Shown: piece by piece, positions 1 to 7,689 of the stretch
Numbering within the stretch: the stretch's first letter is position 1
Layout: each line of letters begins with the position of its first letter
Origin: an uncultured Porphyromonadaceae bacterium
GTDB lineage: Bacteria; Bacteroidota; Bacteroidia; Bacteroidales; Muribaculaceae
Direction of reading: 5' to 3'
DNA length: 18,314 nt
NCBI GenBank assembly: GCA_902475285.1
Contig: CABRZA010000032.1
Location: forward strand, 1 to 18,314
The notes under the pieces: generated by a model
What the model was told of the DNA's origin: nothing
The model's input: the letters and a program-made list of their open reading frames with translations, nothing else
Database searches by the model: none
Made by a program: the position numbers and the translations under genes

Positions 1-141
1 CTAATTTGAGGCGCTAAAAATGCGCTCTTGGCTGGCTTGTGCTGTCAAGAGTCTGTGAATCAGCTTGTTCTCTCTCCTTCGAGCTGTGCGGCATCTTTTC
101 CGTCCTACCTTAGACCACGATGAAATTAACATAAGCAATAT
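1..141. other. Leader region upstream of nuoA; no gene seen
   Basis: This stretch precedes the first gene of the long plus-strand operon. I see no credible coding frame in it. It holds a weak imperfect inverted repeat (CTCTTG at 25-30 and CAAGAG at 46-51) and a pyrimidine-rich run around 65-80. The last 25 bases before nuoA are A-rich, as is usual for Bacteroidetes translation starts without a strong Shine-Dalgarno. The operon promoter may lie here or left of the window. No full match to the Bacteroidetes -7 consensus TAnnTTTG was found. Confidence 0.5.
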
Positions 142-522
142 ATGATTACATCAGCCATCTTCGGAATAGAGAACAACGGGCTCCTGGGCATTACCGCGCT
201 CCTCACGGGCGCTGCTCTGGTGTTCTTGGCGCTTTTCCTCGCCAAGCTCATGTCGCCCAGGTCGTTCAATCCACAAAAGGGCGAGGCCTATGAGTGCGGT
301 ATACCCACGCGCGGCGAAAGCATGTCGCAGTTCCATGTGGGTTATTACCTCTTTGCCATTCTCTTCCTTATGTTCGACGTCGAAACCGTATTCCTCTTCC
401 CTTGGGCAGTGCGTATGCGTGAACTCGGCGTCGACGGTTTGTTGAGTATCGCCGTCTTCTTCGGTATTTTGGTGCTGGGTCTTGTGTATGCCTGGCGGAA
501 AGGAGCACTCGAATGGAAGTAA
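142..522 (+). CDS. nuoA: NADH-quinone oxidoreductase subunit A (NuoA)
   Basis: NuoA is a small membrane subunit of respiratory complex I, at the junction of the peripheral and membrane arms near the quinone cavity. The 126-residue product has the family pattern of three hydrophobic segments (about residues 15-37, 67-90 and 97-116). The conserved loop with Y-E-C-G (near residues 50-53) and the following FHVGYYLFAILFLMFDVETVFLFPW stretch, with its acidic D-x-E pair, are the family hallmark. Length is normal. It is the first gene of the nuo-atp cluster, and its last ten bases overlap the start of nuoB, suggesting translational coupling. The start at 142 follows an A-rich leader. Identification is firm. 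Confidence 0.96.
   Translation: MITSAIFGIENNGLLGITALLTGAALVFLALFLAKLMSPRSFNPQKGEAYECGIPTRGESMSQFHVGYYLFAILFLMFDVETVFLFPWAVRMRELGVDGLLSIAVFFGILVLGLVYAWRKGALEWK
500..505 (+). promoter_or_regulatory. Shine-Dalgarno-like AAGGAG ahead of nuoB
   Basis: AAGGAG lies inside the 3' end of nuoA, seven bases before the ATG at 513. It supports that ATG as the nuoB start rather than the in-frame ATG at 534. Most other starts in this window have A-rich, non-Shine-Dalgarno leaders, so this one stands out. Because the bases also encode NuoA residues, the match could be coincidental. Confidence 0.35.
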
Positions 523-1121
523 CGACTAAAAGCATGTCCTACTCGGACTTCAAGGACAACGAATATATCGAAAAGCTCGTCAACGAGCTCAAAGAGAGCG
601 GTACGAACGTTATCGTAGGCTCGCTCGACAAACTCATCAACTGGGGCCGTTCCAACTCCCTCTGGCCGCTCACCTTCGCCACGAGCTGCTGCGGCATCGA
701 GTTCGTCAGTCTCGGCGCTGCCCGTTTCGACATGGCCCGATTCGGATGGGAAGTGGCACGTTCGTCCCCCCGTCAGGCCGACTTCATGATGGTTGCCGGT
801 ACTATCGTGCACCGCATGGTGCCCGTCTTCCGCCGCCTCTACGACCAGCTCGCCGAGCCCAAGTATGTCATTGCCTGCGGAAGCTGCGCCATCTCCGGCG
901 GACCATTCCGCAAGAGCTACCATGTGGCCAAGGGTATCGAGGACATCGTCCCCGTCGACGTCTTCGTCCCCGGTTGCCCGCCACGCCCCGAGGCCATGAT
1001 ATACGGCATCATGCAGCTCTCGCGCAAGGTGAAGGTCGAGCGCTTCTTCGGTGGCGTGAACCGCAAAGAAAAACAGCAGCAATTCCTGGCCGAACATCCT
1101 GTCGAGGGTGTCGACGACTGA
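513..1121 (+). CDS. nuoB: NADH-quinone oxidoreductase subunit B (NuoB)
   Basis: NuoB carries the terminal iron-sulfur cluster N2, which passes electrons to quinone at the base of the peripheral arm of complex I. In the 202-residue product the expected N2 ligands are visible: the adjacent pair Cys59-Cys60 in TSCCGIE, Cys125 in the GSC motif, and Cys155 in VPGCPPRPE. An extra cysteine (Cys122) sits three residues before Cys125. The first 50 residues are a family-variable N-terminal arm. The 513 start overlaps nuoA by ten bases and has a Shine-Dalgarno-like AAGGAG. nuoCD follows after 18 bases. It is likely co-expressed with the rest of the peripheral arm. Identification is firm. Confidence 0.97.
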   Translation: MEVTTKSMSYSDFKDNEYIEKLVNELKESGTNVIVGSLDKLINWGRSNSLWPLTFATSCCGIEFVSLGAARFDMARFGWEVARSSPRQADFMMVAGTIVHRMVPVFRRLYDQLAEPKYVIACGSCAISGGPFRKSYHVAKGIEDIVPVDVFVPGCPPRPEAMIYGIMQLSRKVKVERFFGGVNRKEKQQQFLAEHPVEGVDD

Positions 1122-1139
1122 TTATAATCCCAACCTGTC

Positions 1140-2771
1140 ATGGCTAATATTTCACAGAAGATACAGAAGCTCTTCCCCGGGCTTGAAGTCGCCGGCGACG
1201 TGAATCCGGTGCTGACCGTGCCCGAAGAACGCCTCCATGAAGTCGCCTCAGCGCTCCGAAACGATGCCGAGGCGCCTATGGACTATCTCGTTACAATCGT
1301 CGGCATGGACTGGACCGAGGCTCTCGGCGCCATATATTATCTCATGTCGTCGAAAACCTACGACATCATCGGCCTCAAGGTCATCGCCAAAGGCGACCGC
1401 CAGCAGCCCTGGATTCACTCCGTGGCCGACATCTGGCCCGTTGCAACCCTCTACGAGCGCGAAGTCTACGACTTCTTCGGCATAATCTTCATCGACAACC
1501 CCGACATGCGCCGTCTATTCCTCAACATCGACTGGGTGGGATTCCCCTTCCGCAAGGATTACGACGACGACCCCGCCATCAACCCCGTGTCGACCGAGAA
1601 CGAGCGCCAGACCGACTTCACCGACGTCTACACCCTCTCTGCCGACGGCAAGATCGAGAAAGGCCAGCGCCGCATTTTCGAGAAAGACGACTTCGTGGTC
1701 AACATAGGCCCGCAGCACCCGGCAACCCACGGTGTGCTCCGCTTCCGCACAGCCGTCGACGGCGAGACCATTAAGAAAATCGACGTCTACATGGGCTATA
1801 TCCACCGAGGCGTCGAAAAGCTCTGCGAGAACCTCATGTACCCCCAGACGCTCCATTTCATGGACCGTCTCGACTATTTCTCGGCCCACAATTACCACCA
1901 CGCCCTGTGCATGCTCATCGAGAAGGCCGCCGGCATCGAAATCAGCCGCCGCGCTCAGGTTATCCGCGTGATGATGGATGAGCTCTCGCGCATCGCCTCG
2001 CACTGCCTCTTCATCGGCACCTACTGCATGGACCTCGGCGCCACCACGATGCTCTTCTACACCCTCCGTGTCCGCGAGCAGATTCTCGACATCATGGAGA
2101 AGACCTGCGGCGCACGCATGACCTTCAACTACGACTGCATAGGCGGCGTAATGCAGGACCTCGCGCCCGACTTCCAGGCCGACGTAAAGGCTCTCCTCGA
2201 AGTGCTCCCCAAGAACATCAAGGAATACAACGAGATATTCACAGGCAACGTAATCGCCCGCAACCGCCTCGAAGGCGTCGGCGTCCTCTCTCGCGAGGAT
2301 GCGATAGGCTACGCCGTCACCGGCCCCTCGGGCCGCGCATCCGGATGGGCCTGCGACATGCGCAAGCACCAGCCTTACAGCATATATCCCGAACTCGACT
2401 TCGAGGAAGTGCTCGCCACCGAAGGCGACTCCATGGCGCGCTTCAAATGCCGCATGCGCGAGATGGAGGAATCTGCCAAGATTCTCGCCCAGCTCGTCGA
2501 CAACATCCCCGACGGTGAATACTGCGTGAAGGTGCCCAAGATGCTCAAGCTCCCCGTTGGCAGCTGGTTCCAGGTCACCGAAGGTTGCCGTGGCGCTTTC
2601 GGTCTCTATCTCGAAAGCGACGGCTCCACAAAGCCCTACCGCCTCAAGATTGCGCCTCCCTGCCTCCCGCAGGCCGCCGTTGTCGACCACATAACCCGCG
2701 GTCAGAAGATTGCCGACCTTATCACCATCGGCGGTTCGATGGACTACATCGTGCCCGATATCGACCGATAA
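1140..2771 (+). CDS. nuoCD: Fused NADH-quinone oxidoreductase subunit C/D (NuoCD)
   Basis: This is a natural fusion of two peripheral-arm complex I subunits. Residues 1 to about 165 are NuoC (30-kDa type), with the signature EREVYDFFGI near 106-115 and the following RRLFLN-D-W-GFPFRKDY segment. Residues from about 180 to 543 are NuoD (49-kDa type), starting with NIGPQHPATHG (188-198). His193 and Tyr246 (in MDRLDYF) match the quinone-headgroup ligands known in the family. The chain ends in the conserved D-I-D-R. C/D fusions are common in Bacteroidetes and enterobacteria. The 543-residue length suits a fusion without NuoB. There is no stop or frameshift at the junction. A 49-base AT-rich gap precedes nuoH. 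Confidence 0.96.
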   Translation: MANISQKIQKLFPGLEVAGDVNPVLTVPEERLHEVASALRNDAEAPMDYLVTIVGMDWTEALGAIYYLMSSKTYDIIGLKVIAKGDRQQPWIHSVADIWPVATLYEREVYDFFGIIFIDNPDMRRLFLNIDWVGFPFRKDYDDDPAINPVSTENERQTDFTDVYTLSADGKIEKGQRRIFEKDDFVVNIGPQHPATHGVLRFRTAVDGETIKKIDVYMGYIHRGVEKLCENLMYPQTLHFMDRLDYFSAHNYHHALCMLIEKAAGIEISRRAQVIRVMMDELSRIASHCLFIGTYCMDLGATTMLFYTLRVREQILDIMEKTCGARMTFNYDCIGGVMQDLAPDFQADVKALLEVLPKNIKEYNEIFTGNVIARNRLEGVGVLSREDAIGYAVTGPSGRASGWACDMRKHQPYSIYPELDFEEVLATEGDSMARFKCRMREMEESAKILAQLVDNIPDGEYCVKVPKMLKLPVGSWFQVTEGCRGAFGLYLESDGSTKPYRLKIAPPCLPQAAVVDHITRGQKIADLITIGGSMDYIVPDIDR

Positions 2772-2820
2772 GACAAGTGTGAATAAAACATTCTGAAAAT
2801 CAGTAATATATTTCAGCATA

Positions 2821-3897
2821 ATGCAAGATTTTTCTTTCATCACAGCCTGGGTCGACAATTCGCTGCGTGCTATCATGCCGGGGTGGCTGGCCGTCACCAC
2901 CGAGTGTGTTCTCGTCGGCGTCGGACTGCTTTTGGTCTACGCTCTGCTGGCTCTTTTCTACATATACTACGAGCGCAAGCTCTGCGCCGCTTTCCAGTGC
3001 CGCCTCGGCCCTAACCGCGTCGGCCCCTGGGGTCTGCTCCAGAGCTTCGCCGATATGTTCAAGATGCTCATCAAGGAAATCATCGAGCTCAAGCATATCG
3101 ACCGCTTCCTCTTCGCTCTCGCACCCTATCTGGTGATCATAGCCTCGATGCTCGCCTTCGCCGTACTCCCATGGGGACGCGGATTGCAGGTCATCAACTT
3201 CAATATAGGCATTTTCTTCCTCATGGCCGTGTCGAGCATCGGCGTGTTGGGTATCCTTCTGGCCGGTTGGTCGAGCAACAACAAGTACACCCTCATCGGC
3301 TCGCTCCGTTCGGGCGCCCAGATGGTGAGCTACGAACTCTCCATCGGCCTTTCCATAATCACCATGACTTGCCTCGCCGGCTCCATGTCGGTTGAGGACA
3401 TCGTTATGGAGCAGGAGAACCTCTGGTTCATTTTCAGCGGCCACATCCCCGCAATCATCGCCTTCGTGATCTACATGATTGCCGGTACCGCCGAGACCAA
3501 CCGCGGCCCGTTCGACCTCCCCGAGGCCGAGAGCGAGCTCACCGCAGGCTACCACACCGAATATTCCGGCATGCACTTCGGCTTCTTCTACCTTGCCGAA
3601 TACCTCAACCTCTTCATCGTGTCGGGCGTGGCTTCGCTCCTGTTCTTCGGCGGCTGGATGCCTCTCCACTTCCCCGGTTGGGATGCCTTCAACCACATCA
3701 TGGACTACATCCCCGGCGTGGTATGGTTCCTGGGCAAGGCATTCATCCTCTCCTTCGTACTCATCTGGTTCAAGTGGACCTTCCCCCGTCTGCGTATCGA
3801 CCAGCTCCTCGCCCTCGAATGGAAGTATCTCCTTCCCATCAACCTTGTCAACCTCGTGCTGATGGTGCTCATCATCACTTTCAACTGGCATTTTTAA
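2821..3897 (+). CDS. nuoH: NADH-quinone oxidoreductase subunit H (NuoH)
   Basis: NuoH is the membrane subunit that forms much of the quinone-binding chamber and links quinone reduction to the ion-pumping arm. The 358-residue protein is strongly hydrophobic with about eight membrane spans. Family motifs present are YYERKLCAAFQCRLGPNRVGPWG after the first span, then AETNRGPFDLPEAESELTAGY at about 224-242 with its acidic residues (Glu225, Asp232, Glu235, Glu237, Glu239), and the C-terminal RLRIDQLLALEWKYLLPINL. It is the last nuo gene before the ATP synthase block; atpD begins 33 bases after its stop with no terminator between. In the usual nuo order the next gene would be nuoI. Confidence 0.96.
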   Translation: MQDFSFITAWVDNSLRAIMPGWLAVTTECVLVGVGLLLVYALLALFYIYYERKLCAAFQCRLGPNRVGPWGLLQSFADMFKMLIKEIIELKHIDRFLFALAPYLVIIASMLAFAVLPWGRGLQVINFNIGIFFLMAVSSIGVLGILLAGWSSNNKYTLIGSLRSGAQMVSYELSIGLSIITMTCLAGSMSVEDIVMEQENLWFIFSGHIPAIIAFVIYMIAGTAETNRGPFDLPEAESELTAGYHTEYSGMHFGFFYLAEYLNLFIVSGVASLLFFGGWMPLHFPGWDAFNHIMDYIPGVVWFLGKAFILSFVLIWFKWTFPRLRIDQLLALEWKYLLPINLVNLVLMVLIITFNWHF

Positions 3898-3930
3898 TCA
3901 CTGATTAACCCTCAACTCACTATACAAGCT

Positions 3931-5424
3931 ATGAGCGACATCAAAGGCAAAATAGCACAGGTGATAGGCCCGGTGGTCGACGTGGTCTTCGAAGGCACCG
4001 TACCGCCGATCTACACCGCCCTCAAAATCGACCGCCCCGACGGTGGCGAAGTTATCCTCGAAGTAGAGCAGCACGTCGGCGAAGACACCGTCCGCTGCGT
4101 GGCTATGGAGAGCACCGACGGCCTGCGCCGAGGCACCGAAGTAACCAACCTCGAGCGCCCCATCGCAGTCCCCACCGGCGACCAGGTCAAAGGCCGTCTG
4201 CTCAACGTCGTCGGCGAAGCCATCGACAAGTTGCCGCCGCTCAAGCGTGAGAATCTCCGTTCAATCCACCAGCCTGCCCCCGAGTTCGATGACCTTACCA
4301 TCGGCACCGAAATCCTCGCCACAGGCATCAAGGTTATCGACCTCCTCGAACCTTACAGCAAGGGCGGTAAAATCGGCCTCTTCGGCGGTGCCGGCGTAGG
4401 AAAGACGGTGCTAATCATGGAGCTCATCAACAACATCGCCAAGGGCCACGACGGCTTCTCGGTGTTCACCGGTGTGGGCGAGCGTACCCGTGAGGGCAAC
4501 GACCTCCTCCGCGAGATGATCGAGAGCGGTGTTATGAAATATGGCAAGAAGTTCGAAGAAGGCATGGAGCGCGGCGAATGGAACCTCGCCGACGTCGACG
4601 TCGAGCACCTCAAGGACTCGCAGGCAACACTTGTCTTCGGTCAGATGAACGAGCCGCCGGGCGCACGTCTGCGCGTGGCTCTCTCGGGCCTGACGGTTGC
4701 CGAGCAGTTCCGCGACCAAGGCTCCGGCGGTAAGGACGTCCTCCTCTTCATCGACAACATCTTCCGTTTCACCCAGGCAGGTTCCGAGGTGTCGGCACTT
4801 CTCGGCCGTATGCCCTCCGCCGTAGGTTACCAGCCCACGCTGGCATCCGAGATGGGCGCCCTTCAGGAGCGTATCACATCCACAAAGAACGGCTCCATCA
4901 CCTCCGTGCAGGCCATCTATGTGCCTGCCGACGACCTTACCGACCCTGCGCCGGCAACAACATTCAGCTTCCTCGACGCCACAACGGTGCTCAGCCGTAA
5001 GATTGCCGAGCTCGGCATCTATCCTGCCGTCGACCCCCTGGAGTCGACATCGCGTATCCTCGACCCCAACATCATCGGTCAGGAACACTACGACACCGCC
5101 CAGGCCGTGAAGCAGCTCCTCCAAAAGTACAACGAACTTCAGGATATCATCGCCATCCTCGGCGTCGACGAGCTCTCCGACGACGACAAACTCGTCGTGG
5201 CACGCGCACGCCGCGCGCAGCGCTTCCTCTCGCAGCCCTTCCATGTGGCCGAGCAGTTCACCGGCCTTCCCGGCGTGATGGTGCCTCTGAGCGAGACCAT
5301 CCGTGGCTTCAAGATGATTCTCTCCGGCGAGATGGACCAGTATCCCGAGCAGGCATTCCTCAACGTCGGCACCATCGACGAAGCAATCGAGAAAGGCAAA
5401 CGCCTCCTCGCCGAGGTGCAGTGA
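3931..5424 (+). CDS. atpD: F1Fo ATP synthase subunit beta (AtpD)
   Basis: The beta subunit is the catalytic subunit of the F1 sector and makes ATP at the cytoplasmic face. The 497-residue product has the Walker A loop GGAGVGKT (152-159, Lys158), the catalytic glutamate in GERTREG (Glu184), the FIDNIFRFTQAG Walker B region, and a DELSEED-type loop reading DELSDDD (413-419). It is longer than the usual 460-470 residues. Extra sequence around residues 205-225 (GKKFEEGMERGEWNLADVD) sits between the catalytic glutamate and Walker B; this insert is, to my knowledge, typical of Bacteroidetes. It heads the eight-gene atp block, directly downstream of nuoH. The start follows a 33-base leader. Identification is firm. 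Confidence 0.97.
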   Translation: MSDIKGKIAQVIGPVVDVVFEGTVPPIYTALKIDRPDGGEVILEVEQHVGEDTVRCVAMESTDGLRRGTEVTNLERPIAVPTGDQVKGRLLNVVGEAIDKLPPLKRENLRSIHQPAPEFDDLTIGTEILATGIKVIDLLEPYSKGGKIGLFGGAGVGKTVLIMELINNIAKGHDGFSVFTGVGERTREGNDLLREMIESGVMKYGKKFEEGMERGEWNLADVDVEHLKDSQATLVFGQMNEPPGARLRVALSGLTVAEQFRDQGSGGKDVLLFIDNIFRFTQAGSEVSALLGRMPSAVGYQPTLASEMGALQERITSTKNGSITSVQAIYVPADDLTDPAPATTFSFLDATTVLSRKIAELGIYPAVDPLESTSRILDPNIIGQEHYDTAQAVKQLLQKYNELQDIIAILGVDELSDDDKLVVARARRAQRFLSQPFHVAEQFTGLPGVMVPLSETIRGFKMILSGEMDQYPEQAFLNVGTIDEAIEKGKRLLAEVQ

Positions 5425-5473
5425 CACCGCGCCGCGGAAGTAAAGTATTTCTCAAACAACAAAAACAAACGCA

Positions 5474-5710
5474 ATGACACTCAAAATCATATCCTCCCAG
5501 GAGGTGCTCTACACCGGAGAGGTGTCGGCAGTGACCCTGCCGGGCGCTATGGGCGAGTTCACGGTGCTCCGTAACCATGCCTCGCTTATCGCCGTCCTCG
5601 CCCCGGGCACCGTGCGATATACCGCCGACAGCGGCGAGGAACTTTCCACCGCAGTCACCGGCGGAATAGCCGATGTGGACAACAATGTAGTGTCGGTATG
5701 CGTATATTGA
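5474..5710 (+). CDS. atpC: F1Fo ATP synthase subunit epsilon, short form (AtpC)
   Basis: Epsilon belongs to the central stalk and connects gamma to the c-ring. The 78-residue product covers only the N-terminal beta-sandwich domain, with V-L-Y-x-G-E-V-x-A-V-x-x-P-G-x-x-G-E-F-x-V-L-x-N-H near the start. The C-terminal two-helix domain that inhibits ATP hydrolysis in E. coli epsilon (about 139 residues) is absent. Short epsilons of about 80 residues are usual in Bacteroidetes as far as I know, so this is probably not a truncation. The leader (5425-5473) is A-rich just before the ATG. The stop lies eight bases before the preferred atpB start and overlaps the longer atpB frame by 13 bases. Confidence 0.9.
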   Translation: MTLKIISSQEVLYTGEVSAVTLPGAMGEFTVLRNHASLIAVLAPGTVRYTADSGEELSTAVTGGIADVDNNVVSVCVY

Positions 5711-5718
5711 TTCCTGCC

Positions 5719-6867
5719 ATGGCTCGTTTCAAGATTATTATCGCAGCCCTCGTGGTGATGCTCGCCGGCTTCGCCGCCGGTGCGCAAATTCACGTCGAAC
5801 CGGCTGTCGCCGCCGATACCGTGGCCACGGAGTCCGCGACCCTCGACACGAAGAACATCATCTTCGAGCATCTCCTCGACGGCTATGGTTGGGAGGTACC
5901 ATTCGACCATCACCACCGTATCCCGCTGCCCGTCATAGCTTATGCTTCCGACGGCTTCCACTGCTTCTCGTCGAGCCATCTCGACCACGGCCATGAATAC
6001 ACCGACGGCGGCGTGACATTCCGCATCGGCGGTGCCGACAGCGAATACAAGGGCAAGCTCGTCGAGGTAAAGGCCGACGGTCGCGAAGTGCGTCCCTTCG
6101 ACATCTCCATCACCAAGAACGTCTGTGCCGTATTCATCTGCATCCTCCTTGTGGGCGGCATCATGCTATGGCTCGCGGCTTTCCAGCGCCGCCATCCGCT
6201 CAAAGCCCCACGCAAGGGTCTCGGTGCGGTAGAGGCTTGCGTCACTTTCGTCTACGACGGCGTGGTGAAACCCATCCTCGGCCCGGCTGCCAAGCGTTTC
6301 GCCCCATACCTCATGACCGTATTCTTCTTCATCCTCCTGATGAACCTCCTCGGCCTTGTGGTGATATTCCCCGGCGGCGCAAACCTCACCGGCAACATCG
6401 CCGTCACCCTGGTGCTTTCGATATGCACGTTCATCGCCACCAACTGTTTCGCCAACAAGCACTATTGGAAGGAAATATTCTGGCCCGACGTGCCCTGGTG
6501 GCTCAAAGTGCCCCTGCCAATCATGCCTGTAATTGAAATCTTCGGCATGTTCACCAAGCCGGCGGCTCTCACTGTCCGTCTCTTCGCCAACATGATGGGC
6601 GGCCACATGATAGTAATCACCCTCACCCTCCTCATCTTCATCTTCTCCGCCATCAGCCCCGTGGCAGGCGGCGGTGCCACTGTGATATCGCTCCTTTTCT
6701 CAATCTTCATGCTCCTTATCGACGTGCTGGTGAGCTTCATCCAGGCCTACGTCTTCACCATGCTCTCCACTATCTTCATAGGCATGGCCCAGGAAGAAGA
6801 GCACAAGAAGGAAGAGGCCGGGGCACATGGCAACTTCGCCAAAGAAATAGAAGATACAATCATCTGA
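5719..6867 (+). CDS. atpB: F1Fo ATP synthase subunit a (AtpB) with signal peptide and periplasmic extension
   Basis: Subunit a forms the ion half-channels next to the c-ring. From the ATG at 5719 the product has 382 residues, well above the roughly 270 of E. coli. Residues 1-22 look like a signal peptide (MARFK, then a hydrophobic core ending AGA before Gln23). Residues 23 to about 130 are a hydrophilic, His- and Asp-rich, presumably periplasmic segment. Membrane spans begin near 135. The essential arginine is Arg287 in ALTVRLFANMMGGH; His296 occupies the place of E. coli Glu219, as in mitochondria. IQAYVF follows near the C-terminus, then a charged Glu/Lys tail. An in-frame ATG at 5698 would add seven residues and overlap atpC. 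I prefer 5719 for its cleaner signal peptide, but this is not settled. Confidence 0.92.
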   Translation: MARFKIIIAALVVMLAGFAAGAQIHVEPAVAADTVATESATLDTKNIIFEHLLDGYGWEVPFDHHHRIPLPVIAYASDGFHCFSSSHLDHGHEYTDGGVTFRIGGADSEYKGKLVEVKADGREVRPFDISITKNVCAVFICILLVGGIMLWLAAFQRRHPLKAPRKGLGAVEACVTFVYDGVVKPILGPAAKRFAPYLMTVFFFILLMNLLGLVVIFPGGANLTGNIAVTLVLSICTFIATNCFANKHYWKEIFWPDVPWWLKVPLPIMPVIEIFGMFTKPAALTVRLFANMMGGHMIVITLTLLIFIFSAISPVAGGGATVISLLFSIFMLLIDVLVSFIQAYVFTMLSTIFIGMAQEEEHKKEEAGAHGNFAKEIEDTII

Positions 6868-6913
6868 CAGTTAACGAAATCAATATAAACAACCTCATAA
6901 ACCTCAAAAGATT
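6868..6913 (+). promoter_or_regulatory. A-rich translation leader of atpE
   Basis: The 46 bases between atpB and atpE are mostly A with few G, in sharp contrast to the GC-rich flanking genes. No Shine-Dalgarno is visible. In Bacteroidetes, A-rich unstructured leaders are thought to replace Shine-Dalgarno pairing. The c subunit is needed in far more copies than the others, so an efficient start here makes sense. That link is inference. Confidence 0.35.
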
Positions 6914-7156
6914 ATGTTTGGACTTTTAGCAGTAGTAGCTCCCGTCCTGGGACTCGGCGCCAGCATCGGCGCAGCAATCGCAGCCATCGGCGCTGGTATC
7001 GGTATCGGTAAAATCGGCGCTGCCGCTATGGAAGCAATCGCACGCCAGCCCGAAGCATCGGGCGACATCCGAAGCAACATGATTGTGATTGCCGCTCTCG
7101 TCGAAGGTGTCGCACTCTTCGCCGTCATCGTGTGCGCAATGTGCCTCTTCGTGTAA
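6914..7156 (+). CDS. atpE: F1Fo ATP synthase subunit c (AtpE)
   Basis: Subunit c is the membrane hairpin that forms the rotor ring. The 80-residue protein has two hydrophobic helices joined by the polar loop A-R-Q-P-E (43-47). Helix 1 carries the glycine pattern G-x-G-x-G-x-G (26-32). Glu64 in helix 2 is the ion-carrying carboxylate. The sodium-type signature is not seen: residue 31, where Na+ rings have Gln, is Ile, and Glu64 is followed by Gly-Val rather than Ser/Thr. This favours proton coupling by inference. It is encoded between atpB and atpF as expected, after an A-rich leader. Identification is firm despite the small size. Confidence 0.96.
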   Translation: MFGLLAVVAPVLGLGASIGAAIAAIGAGIGIGKIGAAAMEAIARQPEASGDIRSNMIVIAALVEGVALFAVIVCAMCLFV

Positions 7157-7191
7157 TATCCTTCCGCTATCTCCACTTAAATAACTTTTGA

Positions 7192-7689
7192 ATGGAACTT
7201 TTCACCCCTGATTTCGGATTGGTGTTCTGGATGTTCATTGCATTCGGAATCCTTTTCCTGGTGTTGTGGCGCTTTGCGTGGCCCGTCATTCTAAAGAGTG
7301 TCGACAGCCGCGCCGACCTCATCGACAAGGGTGTGGAATATGCCCAGGATGCGAAGGCGCAGCTCGACAACGCTCGTCGCGAAGCCGAAAGCTACCTTAC
7401 CGACGCCCGCCGTCAGCAGGCCGAAATTCTCCGCGAGGCCGACAAGATGAAGACTCAGATCATCGAAGAAGCCCGCACGGCCGCTCAGGTCGAGGCTCAG
7501 AAGGTTATGGACAACGCACGCCTCCAGATTGCACAGCAGCAGAAGGAAGCTCAGCGTGAGTTCCGAAACCAGGTGAGCGATTTCGCCATCAGCATCGCCG
7601 GCAAGCTCGTCGGTCAGCAGCTGCAGAACGACAAGGCGCAGGACAAGCTCGTCGATGAACTTCTCAATCAAATAGAAACCAAGGAATAA
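7192..7689 (+). CDS. atpF: F1Fo ATP synthase subunit b (AtpF)
   Basis: Subunit b is the peripheral stator stalk that holds F1 to the membrane. The 165-residue protein has one N-terminal membrane span (about residues 7-28) followed by a long charged alpha-helical, coiled-coil-like stretch rich in Ala, Glu, Gln, Lys and Arg (about 40-140). It ends in a region with F-A-I-S-I-A-G-K-L-V-G, resembling the delta-binding end of b subunits. Length is normal. Only one b gene is present, with no b' copy, so a homodimeric stalk is expected. Its stop TAA overlaps the atpH start by one base (TAATG), suggesting translational coupling. Identification rests on architecture and position and is firm. Confidence 0.94.
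   Translation: MELFTPDFGLVFWMFIAFGILFLVLWRFAWPVILKSVDSRADLIDKGVEYAQDAKAQLDNARREAESYLTDARRQQAEILREADKMKTQIIEEARTAAQVEAQKVMDNARLQIAQQQKEAQREFRNQVSDFAISIAGKLVGQQLQNDKAQDKLVDELLNQIETKE

Noticed and set aside
2..8. TAATTTG as a Bacteroidetes -7 promoter element for nuoA
   Set aside because: It is one base short of TAnnTTTG, lies at the window edge so the -33 element cannot be seen, and would leave a leader of over 130 bases. Not enough to call.
25..51. Inverted repeat CTCTTG/CAAGAG in the nuoA leader, resembling the arms at 17392-17420
   Set aside because: Only six base pairs with a 15-base loop, and the shared CTCTTGGC octamer is too short to claim a repeat flanking the operon.
2796..2807. AAAATCAGTAAT shared by the leaders of nuoH (2796-2807) and nuoM (14296-14307)
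   Set aside because: Spacing to the two start codons differs, and several shared 12-mers are expected by chance in 18 kb, more so in AT-rich leaders.
2807..2814. TATATTTC before nuoH as an internal promoter
   Set aside because: It matches all but the last base of TAnnTTTG, but it sits only seven bases before the start codon and has no TTTG at the -33 distance. The AT-rich leader makes such a match likely by chance.
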